36,464 nt of DNA from Conidiobolus incongruus B7586 (GCA_000697335.1 JNEM01015838.1:1-36464); one strand, 5' to 3'; counted from the first letter of the stretch, positions 11,457 through 20,488 are shown. The notes: generated by a model from the sequence alone, not told the origin. Program-made: numbers and translations.

Positions 11457-14400
11457 CTATTAATAAAATAAAAATATTCAAAGATATATATCACTTTGAT
11501 CATTTTAATATATGTTGTTTACAATTATTGAACATATATTCAGTCAAAATTCAAATAATTCAAATTAAAATAAATAAATTATTTAAAATTGAAATAAATA
11601 TAAAATTAATTGAAATTTAAAATTATTTTATAAATTAATTTTTTATTGATAAATTTTTGTTAATATTTAAATTATTAAATAATAAAAATAAAAAAATATA
11701 TATTTGATAATAAATCATTTGAATTTTTTTAATATGGTAAAATTTATTTAATTTTTTGTGGATAAAGCTAAGGAATGTAATATATCAATAAAATTCCATA
11801 TAAATGGTATTCTTACTAATTATTGGTAATAATTAAATAATATACTTAATTTTTATTCATATATATCATAAAGAATTTACAAATATTTATTTCTTTCAAT
11901 TAATTATTTACCTTATATATCTTTTATTTTATAAATCATATATAATATACAGATAATTGGACATATAAAGTAAAAAAGTATATGTGATCTCTATAATCTA
12001 TCTGTATATAATACAATTTAACATATACTAAATATTATTGATATTATAGTAATCTCTTTTCATATATTCAGTTATTTTGCTCTTAAATTATCAATTAGTT
12101 ATATTGTTATTAGTCATTTAATATTTTGATATAATATACCAGATGAAATTTACGTAAAAGTCGATATATATAATTGATATTATATATATTAATTTTTTGA
12201 AACCATTTAATAATCATATTTATATTTAATTTAAAAAATCAATATAAATTTGAGGCAAAAATGAATTCTATAGCAAATACAAATAATAAATATATACTTA
12301 GTATTTATTCTCAAAAATATTTTTACCTTGATATCTTTACTACCAGGATGTATTTCAATTATATTATTATAAGAAACCCTATAATTAATCTGTTTAATTA
12401 TATAATAAATTTATTTTTTGATTAAGTATAAAATCATATATAGTTTTTGAAATAAAATATTTCAATAAAATTCCTTATATATCTTAATTCTTTTTGAATC
12501 ATTTCATATATTTACTCAAACATAATAATTGCAAATACTTAATTTTTAGATACTAACATAATATATGCAATTTTTAAGCTAAAATACAATGATTAATAGT
12601 AAAGGACAAATTATATTAAGTTATTTACCACAAAAGGTAATATCTTTTTCATAAAACATTTTAAACCGATATCTTTATTCATATTTGCGAAATAAAATAG
12701 AAATCACTAACCAACTAATATTCAATGTATTTTATCAATGTTATAAATTTCAATTTGGCTCACTTAATATGAGTAAAATATAAGTATTTTTACTATGATT
12801 GTATTTCATAAGAACAAACTATAGTGATCATTAAAGATAATAGTTAAATTAATAACCCTTTAGATTCAATTTATAAAATTCTATATATTATAATGTATAA
12901 TTGAATTAACAGTTGTGACATTATTAATATGTCTAATTTTATTATTGAAACAATTCAAATTTTTTTCAGTTGAGAAAAATATATATAATATTATTTTTAA
13001 AAAGTTAAAAATAATGAATTCATAAACATAACTTTGTAATGTTATTTGAATATATCGATATGAAATATGTTAATATATTTTCTGAATTACATTTGATATC
13101 ATATGAATGACTATATTAGTGCACGAAATATCACTGAAATTTAAATTTTTAAGTTGTAATAATGAACTACATTAAATTTGGGGTCTGAAATTTTATAGAA
13201 TCTAAATCTATATTTAATTTATAATGAAATGAGATTATTTTTCATAAATATATAATTTCAATGGTTGCAGTTAAAATAGTATTCAATTTAACTTATTTTT
13301 ATATAAGTATGTATTATTTCCTGTAAATATTAAATTAATATTCAGTTTATGCATTATATGAATCCGACTTTGAATATATAAATATCAATTGCTACATTGT
13401 AAAATTTTTTACAAAATTCATCTGACTGAATATTATTTTGATATTTTCCAACCTTGAAAATATTATTATTAAGTTAATGTTAACTAAAAACTTTAATAAT
13501 ACTTATGGGTATAACAGAAATAAGATTTTTAATTATATATAGTTTTTGTAATAAATATGCATAATTTATTGATTCTAATTATTGAGAACCAATAATATTT
13601 GATTTAAATTTGAGTGTCAAAGACAATTTGATTATTATATCATTTAAAATATCAAATTTATCTTCAGTCATTATCTTAATATTTTTTGATATGAAAATAG
13701 TTTTTAAAATATCAGTTTTATTATTCTAATATAAATTTTTAATAATAGTAATAAAATTATTTGAAATTCAGGATTTACTGATGAATTGCAATTAATAAAA
13801 AACATTTTTAAATTTGCTAATTAAATGTAGAATTTGGATGGATTTATAGTCCTAGTTAAATTCGAAAACAAATATCCAATTAAATATTTTATGTAAAAAT
13901 ATTTTGTTGTTCAAAATTAATCAGGAATTAGAGCAATATCATTTAATTATGCGGTGAAAGAATTCTGTGTAACTGTTTCAAATTCGAAAACATTTATATT
14001 AAATAACTAGTTCAAATAGTAAAGCAGAACTGGACTTTGATAATAAGTATATTGATAATAAGTTTATTTTTAATCATTTCCTTGGAATCATTTTTTATGG
14101 ATTATTTAAAATTATCAACAGATGAACTATTAATTTTAAATCATAATATATTAAAAAATGGTGACTAGAAAGATAATTATAAATTTTCTAGTTAAGAATA
14201 AATAAATTATCCAAAAACATCTATTAATAACATTCTTAATCAATCAGGGTATTATCTACAGTGAAATCATAATAAAATATATCAATTCTTAACGATAAAA
14301 ATATCAATTTGTTAATTCGTGAAAACTTTAGTTTAGAATAATTACTAAATAGATTAAAACTTGATTTTAATTAATTAACTGATTAGAAGAAAATTTGATT

Positions 14401-14516
14401 GCATGAGTATCGCATTAAATACTGGTATTATCAGAATTTAATCTTACTATTTATAACAGTACATTATATTATTGAATTTACATGCAATTGGTGATATAGT
14501 ATAATATATCATAATA

Positions 14517-14517
<1 letters not shown>
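11457..14517. other. A+T-rich spacer between lipases L2 and L3
   Basis: About 3 kb with no ORF of interest on either strand and no recognisable RNA gene or element. Confidence 0.65.

Positions 14518-14583
<66 letters not shown>
14518..14583. repeat. (ATT)22 microsatellite upstream of L3
   Basis: Twenty-two uninterrupted ATT units, the longest simple repeat in the window. It lies just before the block where homology with the L2 upstream region begins, so it could mark a recombination-prone junction. Confidence 0.95.
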
Positions 14584-14587
<4 letters not shown>

Positions 14588-14728
14588 TGAAATATTCAAC
14601 TCGGATTTATCAAATATTGATCATAAATTCAATGAATACAATCCAAAACTTAATGTAGTGTTCAAGTAATGTTGTCAGTTTTGATTGAAATTTAAATATT
14701 CATTAGATTGGTAATGATAAACCAAACT

Positions 14729-15014
14729 ATGATAACCTGCAAAATATTAATTAGTACCTATAAATTAACCCATTTTATCTATTCGAATTAGACTTCACAA
14801 AAAATCAAGACTAAATGGCGTAATTATTACCATTCGAAAACCCAATACTATGAAAATTCATTCTCATTTCATTATATAGACCAATAGAATAAAAATACAC
14901 ATACTCCGAGATTAATGCACCAAGAATTTTCAGTTAGCGTTGAAAGTTCTAAATTCGGATGTATTTTGAAACACAATTGTCGCGTGGTTAGGACTTAAAC
15001 CGCCATTAATTTAT
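14729..15014 (+). repeat. Conserved upstream blocks of L3, duplicated before L2
   Basis: Counterpart of 9268-9552: ATAACCTGCAAAAT near 14732, AACCCAATACTATG at 14839-14852, AAATTCGG at 14951-14958 and GCCATTAATTTAT at 15002-15014, in the same order and similar spacing. Confidence 0.6.
14951..14958 (+). promoter_or_regulatory. AAATTCGG element upstream of lipase L3
   Basis: 560 bp before the L3 ATG, nearly the same distance as in L1 (555 bp). A further AAATTCGG copy is at 15373-15380, much nearer the gene. Confidence 0.3.
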
Positions 15015-15273
15015 CAACAGGTAATGTTTAAATTTTCTTATTTAATAACTTGTTAATTGGTTGAAGGGTAGCGATTAAAAAATTATTCATTTAATAATAT
15101 TTATTAATAAGAAATATGATAATTCTATAAATTATATAGCCCAATAGTTTATTATAAAGCCTCTATTTAGATTTGTTATTTGATAATCAGAATTTACTCC
15201 ACTCTAGAATCCAATTAATTCGAAATGATCTAAATTCGTCATACATATCAAACCTGCAAAGGCAAAATAACTT

Positions 15274-15280
15274 GTGACAC
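15274..15280 (+). promoter_or_regulatory. GTGACAC element upstream of lipase L3
   Basis: 237 bp before the L3 ATG; identical heptamer before L1 and L2. Confidence 0.4.
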
Positions 15281-15461
15281 AGTGATCATTCAAATTCTAT
15301 CAAATATAGAATACGATACCTGAAAAATATATCGTAGCAACGGCTTTTACTATACATGGATCCTTTCCAGAGAAATTCGGATACATAGCAATGGAGTAAC
15401 TAATATTAATTGTTGCATGCGTCCGATAAATCTCAAATAGGTTCTGAATTCTGTTCATAGT

Positions 15462-15470
15462 ATATAAATA
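15462..15470 (+). promoter_or_regulatory. TATA box of lipase L3
   Basis: ATATAAATA begins 49 bp before the ATG at 15511, as in L2. Confidence 0.6.
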
Positions 15471-15510
15471 TAGGCTCAAGATTAATAAGATTAGCATAAT
15501 TCAAACGAAA

Positions 15511-16662
15511 ATGATGTGGTTGATCTACTTTTTCTGGTTACATTTAATCTTCTCCCAAAGCAATGACATGCCAATTGAGGCATACGAAGATATCGAGATG
15601 TTGAACTCTCTGGCAGAGGTCATGAAGCAGGCGCAAAAAGAAGCGATTGAAACTGAACAAGCTCCCAGAGCCGAAGCTCTCGTGAGTTGGTCTGCACCTT
15701 ACGAAAAAGAAGCGATTGAAGCTGAACAAGCTCCCAGAGCCGAAGCTCTCGTAAGTTGGTCTGCACCTTACATGGCGAAACCCAAGTTGATTAAAACGTT
15801 ATCTGACAGCTTTGCAATGAATTTCCTTAATTACGCCGCTACTGCATACTGTCCACAGAACGAGATTGAGCAATGGAACTGCTACAACTGTCAGGGTTAT
15901 GGTGCAAACACTAAGGATGTAGTCTACCTTGGACATGATAGACATAAATCTGCTGGTTTTTTGGGAGTGAATCACGATCACAAGATCATTGTTGTATCTT
16001 ATCGTGGTACTAGTAACTTCAAAAACTGGATTATTAATTTGAAGTTTAAACTTACTCCACTCAGGACCAATCATTCTGCTACAGTTGAAGTCCACTCCGG
16101 TTTCAATGAAGCTGTCGATGCTCTTTTACCTATGACTAGAACTGCAATTCAGAATGCCAAAAAGAAGAATCCTGGTTATCGAGTTGTCTTCACTGGTCAC
16201 AGTTTAGGAGGTGCCTTAGCTTCTCTTAGTGCATTCAAACTTGCCGAAGAAAAAACACTCAGATGGGAAGATATGCAAATTATCACATTCGGTCAACCTC
16301 GTGTCGGCAACCCAGCGTTCGCTGATTATTTAAATTCCAAACCTGTAGAAAATGTTAGAGTAACCACACGAGGCGATTTGGTCACAATTTCACCCGGTCA
16401 TTTCCTTGGTTACTATCACAACCAGCATATTATCCACATGGACTTGAATGGCAGAAACATTCGATGCTCAGCAACAGAGGAAGATCCTGTATGCTACGAA
16501 TTCGTCAAAGAATTGACCCTTGATGCTCATTTCAAATTCTGGAACCACCGCATCAATTCCAACTGCAAAGATCCTAAGACTGTCGATACTCGTAACATAT
16601 TCCAAAAGACCAAAGATAAATTCGTCTCCTTTTGGAAGGGCCTTTGGAAAAAACGAGGTTAA
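15511..16662 (+). CDS. Secreted class 3 lipase L3 with duplicated pro-region segment
   Basis: Intron-less, 383 aa. Signal peptide 1-16 (MWLIYFFWLHLIFSQ), acidic pro-region to about residue 92, then the catalytic domain. The triad is Ser231 (GHSLG), Asp289 (TTRGD) and His340 (DAHF). Cysteines 114/352, 124/127 and 319/328 fit the three family disulfides. The lid-like segment is SNFKNWIINL; a sequon is at Asn187. It is 21-24 residues longer than its paralogs because a 23-residue segment (42-64) is repeated in tandem at 65-87, so the spacer between the pro-region helix and the enzyme is lengthened. The tail (361-383) keeps NIFQKTKDK and FWKGLWKKRG. Two adjacent ATGs open the frame; the first is used here. 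The 3' two-thirds is close to L2, with a perfectly identical 178-bp tract. AATAAA is at 16713. Likely role: extracellular lipid digestion, with isoform differences lying outside the active site. Confidence 0.95.
   Translation: MMWLIYFFWLHLIFSQSNDMPIEAYEDIEMLNSLAEVMKQAQKEAIETEQAPRAEALVSWSAPYEKEAIEAEQAPRAEALVSWSAPYMAKPKLIKTLSDSFAMNFLNYAATAYCPQNEIEQWNCYNCQGYGANTKDVVYLGHDRHKSAGFLGVNHDHKIIVVSYRGTSNFKNWIINLKFKLTPLRTNHSATVEVHSGFNEAVDALLPMTRTAIQNAKKKNPGYRVVFTGHSLGGALASLSAFKLAEEKTLRWEDMQIITFGQPRVGNPAFADYLNSKPVENVRVTTRGDLVTISPGHFLGYYHNQHIIHMDLNGRNIRCSATEEDPVCYEFVKELTLDAHFKFWNHRINSNCKDPKTVDTRNIFQKTKDKFVSFWKGLWKKRG
15634..15771 (+). repeat. 69-bp in-frame tandem duplication in L3
   Basis: Units 15634-15702 and 15703-15771 match at 66 of 69 positions. 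Each encodes EQAPRAEALVSWSAPY at its end. One difference turns GTG AGT into GTA AGT at the Val-Ser codons. L1 and L2 carry one counterpart of the segment. Confidence 0.95.
16082..16259 (+). repeat. 178-bp tract identical to L2 (10827-11004)
   Basis: Partner of the tract in L2; it ends at a synonymous difference at 16260 (CTC against CTT). Confidence 0.85.
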
Positions 16663-17055
16663 ATACCTTGTTTAGTAGATTTTTTGATTTGCATTTTTTA
16701 ATAATATTTCTAAATAAAAAATATATTCACAATATATAAAACTCAAAATATTTAATATTAATTTATCTAGAAGCATAACAAATATTTTTAATTGAATAAA
16801 AGTAAATCTAATTAATATATTGATTAATCAAAATTATAGAAATATGCATTAAGTAAAATTGGTAAGATACCAATATATTTAAGAAAAAAACTTTAAAATA
16901 ACCAATATCAGGTATAAAAATAATGAAAAATAATTATAGAATTTAAGTTTGATAAAATTGGAATTTGTTAGAAAAATGAAAATATGATAAAATATTATTT
17001 GAATTAAATTATAAAAATGAGGATTAATTTATATAAAAAAATAAAAGTACAAAAG
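16663..17055. other. A+T-rich spacer between L3 and tRNA-Ala
   Basis: Contains the L3 polyadenylation-type AATAAA at 16713 and otherwise nothing I can identify. Confidence 0.6.
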
Positions 17056-17059
17056 AAAA
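17056..17059 (-). terminator. Pol III terminator of tRNA-Ala
   Basis: A TTTT run on the minus strand 23 nt after the tRNA 3' end, with a second TTTT at 17051-17054. Confidence 0.6.
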
Positions 17060-17081
17060 TTTTAGTCAGAGTTTCCTTAAT

Positions 17082-17154
17082 TGGAGAATCGGGGTATCGA
17101 TCCCCGTGCCTCTCGCATGCTAAGCGAGCGCTCTACCATTTGAGCTAATTCCCC
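17082..17154 (-). tRNA. tRNA-Ala-AGC: tRNA-Ala (anticodon AGC)
   Basis: Complete 73-nt cloverleaf without intron. Acceptor stem GGGGAAT/ATTCTCC (7 pairs, one G-U), D stem GCTC/GAGC, anticodon stem CTCGC/GCGAG with loop TTAGCAT (AGC at 34-36), five-base variable region, T stem CGGGG/CCCCG with loop ATCGATA, discriminator A. CCA is not encoded. The first position A would be read as inosine, as is usual for eukaryotic tRNA-Ala. Internal A box (TAGCTCAAATGG) and B box (GGATCGATACC) are intact, so the gene looks functional. Confidence 0.97.
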
Positions 17155-17760
17155 TTATTGAACTTGTGACCGTTATTAGCTCTTGGAGCGTCATTGAGGA
17201 CACTGACACAGCCATTCTGTAGGCCAGATTGTGGAACATGACGCCTACCAGCTGGGGTAAACTACCAATAATCAGGTCTCTGGCTATCCGGCCTTGATCA
17301 CTCGTAAATGGGGCTTTGTAAAGAGCGACTAGACTAGCAGCAACAGTGGCGGCGTTAGGATCCGATATGCTAAAAAGACGGAATCAAGGAATATCAATAG
17401 GAACAGACTTAGAAGGAATAGTGTAAATGATTCAAGTGCAAATATAAGCAGTTACTTGAGTATACCACAAGGGCCGGTTTTGAGAGTAGGCAAAAGGTTT
17501 ATTTGTGTAAGTAATGTAAGAGAGTGTGTGTAAATTAAGTGGGAAGTATTGATATAAGTAGAACATGATGGATTAATAGCATGATTGTAAGAGTATCTGC
17601 ATATAGTATTACCAAGTGTTTAGAGCCTTATTCATAATTGGTTAGGATCATTCATATGGCTTAATTGGTAGATACGGGATTTAGTAGTGAGTTTTGAGTG
17701 AGAGAAGGTGCCAATTAGATAGCAATTGTCACAGAACTAGGATTGAGATTTTAATTTCCA
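17155..17760 (-). other. G+C-richer island next to tRNA-Ala, possible coding remnant
   Basis: About 600 bp with base composition unlike its surroundings, starting immediately 5' of the tRNA. On the minus strand one frame stays open for about 85 codons (from about 17380 to a stop inside the tRNA at 17120) and reads like protein (SDPNAATVAASLVALYKAP, then GSLPQLVGVMFHNLAYRM), but it has no start codon upstream. A pyrimidine-rich run ending CTTTTTAG at 17370 could be a splice acceptor. A second short minus-strand frame (17555 to about 17430, HTLSYITYTNKPFAYSQNR) is also open. Near 17656 on the plus strand, TGGCTTAATTGGTAGA resembles a tRNA D-arm/A box, without a convincing B box. It could be an eroded gene, a fragment of an element inserted upstream of a tRNA, or an unrecognised RNA. 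I recognise no family. Confidence 0.35.
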
Positions 17761-18427
17761 TATTAATTTCCACTGGTTTAGAATAAATATAAACACTAAA
17801 TATATAATTAATATTATGATACAATTAATCTTCATTATACTAAAACCTTCAATAATATATATTTTTCACTTAGGACTTTATAACTTGATGTCTAACATAT
17901 TATTATAAATCTTTAATTTTTGTTTTCATAAATACATATTTTAATACACTCAAAATTTTATAAAATTAATGAATCTTAATAATATTTATTATTCAATCAA
18001 TAATTTTATTAGATATTGTATAGTATTATAATGAAATCTGATTTCTATATCTATACCAAGCTCATAATACCATATACTTTTAGAGTTTATGTATTAAAAG
18101 TTTTTCAAGTATATAATATACACTCTAATTGAATTTTATATTTATTGAATCTCTTTCAGTTTCAATATGTTATTTTAAAATATGATATATTACCAATAAG
18201 GATATGATATCAATAATATTTATGCGATTAAGGCTAAAAATATTTTATAACTATCCAAATACATATTATCAAACAAATTTATTTACTTTCAGAATTCGGA
18301 ATTAAACATTCAAAATTGAAATGTAAATTTGAATTTTTACAATCAAAACAGATCAACCTAAAAATCTACCAATTAAATTACTGATTTAATACTTTTCAAA
18401 TATCAAATAGTAGATAAAAAATAATTT
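17761..18427. other. A+T-rich spacer
   Basis: Nothing recognisable between the island and the promoter of the small secreted protein at 18493. Confidence 0.6.
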
Positions 18428-18436
18428 ATATAAATA
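18428..18436 (+). promoter_or_regulatory. TATA box of small secreted protein A
   Basis: ATATAAATA begins 65 bp before the ATG at 18493, matching the box 64 bp before the ATG at 19664 and the boxes of the lipase genes. Confidence 0.5.
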
Positions 18437-18492
18437 TCTATTGCTGTTAAAAAATTTTCCAAGTTTTTCATCTTTCAATATTCATTTCGCTC

Positions 18493-18945
18493 ATGAACAT
18501 CATAATATTAACTATCTATATTACCATAACCCAAAGTTTATTCATTAACGACCTTTTAACAGATCACGAATCCCAAATAGATAGTGAGATAACAAAAAGT
18601 CGAAAAACTATCAAAAATTCTATAAAATCTAGTAGGAGTGGATTACAATCAGCTTCAGTTAAAGATGATAAATTCAAAAAGAATCAAAAATCAAAAGAAA
18701 GAGAAAAGAATGAAGAAAATAAGAATGTTTTAGATGCAGAGAGACACCCTATGAGGAGCGATAATGATAGTGAAAAGAATGATTGGGACGAACTACAAGA
18801 TAATAGAATCTCATTTAACGAACAATGGAAAAATGCACAAGATGATCCGAGAGATCATATTATACATTATGAAAATGCCATTGTTGACCTAGGCTACTAT
18901 GAAAAGTATTACGACGACCAGTATAGGATTAGCAGGGTTTATTAA
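18493..18945 (+). CDS. Small secreted charged protein A (unknown)
   Basis: 150 aa, no introns, no family recognised. Residues 1-16 (NIIILTIYITITQS) form a likely signal peptide. The middle (about 36-75) is rich in Lys and Ser with little hydrophobic content, 75-122 is mixed and acidic, and the protein looks largely disordered. The C-terminus has tyrosines: YYEKYYDDQYR at 135-145, then ISRVY. The core YYDxxY with a nearby Arg recurs near the C-terminus of the next gene on the same strand, 0.7 kb downstream, suggesting a related or co-functioning pair. No cysteines, so it is not a disulfide-rich effector. Support for being a gene: ATG start, signal peptide, TATA box at 18428 and composition above background. 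A role in secretion or cell wall is inference only. Confidence 0.65.
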   Translation: MNIIILTIYITITQSLFINDLLTDHESQIDSEITKSRKTIKNSIKSSRSGLQSASVKDDKFKKNQKSKEREKNEENKNVLDAERHPMRSDNDSEKNDWDELQDNRISFNEQWKNAQDDPRDHIIHYENAIVDLGYYEKYYDDQYRISRVY

Positions 18946-19599
18946 CTTTAGTAATTTCATTCTATTGCATTCTACATTATTTATAATTGTTTGCATTTTA
19001 TCTATTAAAACGAATATATATATTCATTCATTTGAAATATGATATATATATAAACAATATATTAAAGCAAATGGAAAAGCATTATAGTATCTATTATATT
19101 TTGTAATAATATTTTTTTAAAAATTATTTGTATTGTTAAACATAATAATTATAAATCAACAAGATCATAATCGATTACAAATTATTAAGATATATTATGA
19201 TGAAAATCCTTATTATGTAATTTTGTTTATGATACAAAATGAAATATATATATATATATATATATACTATCAAAATTTCAAAAATATTCAATGAATTCAA
19301 ATATTTTGATAAAATTGAATTTTTTTTTCAATAATTAAATAATTTTACAATCTTTACATTAACCAATGAAAAAAAATATGAAAACATTTGATAGTTATAT
19401 TGCTATTGATATAATTGAGAAAATATTAGTATATTAAAAGATAATCCCAATATAAACAAAGATAAAATTCAATGTAAAAATTTACTTAAATATCATAATT
19501 TAAGGAAAAAAATTTCTTTGAAATCGGTAAATTCTTGAAGATTTGAAGTTAGAGATTTGGATCTTCATTCAAATAAACAATTAATAAAAAATATACAAT
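18946..19599. other. A+T-rich spacer between the two small secreted genes
   Basis: Contains a (TA)n tract at 19244-19266; nothing else recognised. Confidence 0.6.
19244..19266. repeat. (TA)n microsatellite
   Basis: About 23 bp of alternating A and T. Confidence 0.9.
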
Positions 19600-19608
19600 A
19601 TATAAATA
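19600..19608 (+). promoter_or_regulatory. TATA box of small secreted protein B
   Basis: ATATAAATA begins 64 bp before the ATG at 19664. Confidence 0.5.
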
Positions 19609-19663
19609 ATATGAATGGATTTATAATAATAAAATCATTTCACCAAAAATTAATTTGTCCTTT

Positions 19664-20221
19664 ATGAAATTAGCTCTAGTTACTTTATTCCTTTGCACTT
19701 TGAAAGCTGCGCCAATGCCTCAGCAAGATGGGATGGACGCTTTGAAGGAAGCAATGATTGAGGGGTTTATGGAGGAGGCTGGGCTCGATGTTCCAGATAG
19801 TAAGAAGGATGAGGTGATCGAAGAGCGTAATTTCGAAAGAGTCGTTGTAAGGGAAGAAGATGACGACACGGGCGACCATATTGATGAACTGATCGAAAGG
19901 ATTGATATGGTTCAGAATGGCCATACGACGGAAGTTGAGGAGGAAGTGATCAAGGAGGTGGGAGGCGAAGAAGTTGAGGTAGAGGTGGAGAGAGAAGTAG
20001 CGATTAATGACGATGCTAAGATTATTGCTGAAGAAGAAGCCATTCTTAATGAAGTATCAACAGAAGGGGAAACAACAGATGATGAATTCACTATGGATGA
20101 CGAGGATTATGAAGAAATTGACGAGTATTACGACAGCAGATACTTGAGAAATCATGGAGGTCGAGGTCGAGGCAAAGGTAGAGGTAGACAACATCATGGA
20201 AAACGTCACCATCGTCATTAA
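19664..20221 (+). CDS. Small secreted acidic protein B with Gly-Arg/His tail (unknown)
   Basis: 185 aa, intron-less. Signal peptide 1-15 (KLALVTLFLCTLKAA), likely cleaved before APMPQQ. Residues 20-155 are strongly acidic: Glu/Val stretches such as EVEEEVIKEVGGEEVEVEVE (90-109), then DDEFTMDDEDYEEIDEYYDS (139-158). The C-terminal 25 residues switch to the opposite charge: GGRGRGKGRGR (165-175), then HHGKRHHRH. The YYDSRYLR motif just before the tail parallels YYDDQYR of protein A. The separation into an acidic body and a cationic Arg/His tail resembles precursors in which an acidic pro-part masks a basic peptide, and a His-rich end could bind metal; both ideas are inference. The ATG at 19664 is used; the frame is open slightly upstream but only a TTG is there. 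No known family recognised. Confidence 0.75.
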   Translation: MKLALVTLFLCTLKAAPMPQQDGMDALKEAMIEGFMEEAGLDVPDSKKDEVIEERNFERVVVREEDDDTGDHIDELIERIDMVQNGHTTEVEEEVIKEVGGEEVEVEVEREVAINDDAKIIAEEEAILNEVSTEGETTDDEFTMDDEDYEEIDEYYDSRYLRNHGGRGRGKGRGRQHHGKRHHRH

Positions 20222-20488
20222 GCATCTATCATACATTCATTATTTATCATTATTCAGGAAAACACTAATCATAATAAACATTATTCATCATCGTATAAAC
20301 ATTTATATATAATATTACAATAATATTTATTAATTTTCTAGTATCATTAAAATTATCTTTCCAATAAAATAAAAAAAAGCAATGATTAAAAACTGCTATT
20401 TCATGATATTTAAATATACATATAAGCGTGATATTAAATATATTAAAATTATAATAATGAATTTCTACAACAACCTCTATAAAGTCTA

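Noticed and set aside
15682-15809. An intron in L3 using GTGAGT (15682) or GTAAGT (15751)
   Set aside because: Plausible acceptors (CTCCCAG, CTGACAG) give 56- or 59-nt introns that break the frame, whereas the unspliced frame is intact and the segment aligns with L1 (AEA near its start, KTL at its end).
2945-16095. Minus-strand frames opposite the lipases (2945-3358, 10508-10840, 10961-11182, 15544-15729, 15799-16095)
   Set aside because: They recur at matching places because the lipases are paralogs; the plus strand carries the full catalytic and cysteine framework.
17656-17750. tRNA or tRNA-derived SINE near the D-arm-like TGGCTTAATTGGTAGA
   Set aside because: No matching B box, acceptor stem or T arm can be paired.
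19611-19667. Upstream ORF ending in ATGA overlap with the start of secreted protein B
   Set aside because: Its ATG lies only about 11 bp after the start of the TATA box, so it is probably upstream of the transcription start.
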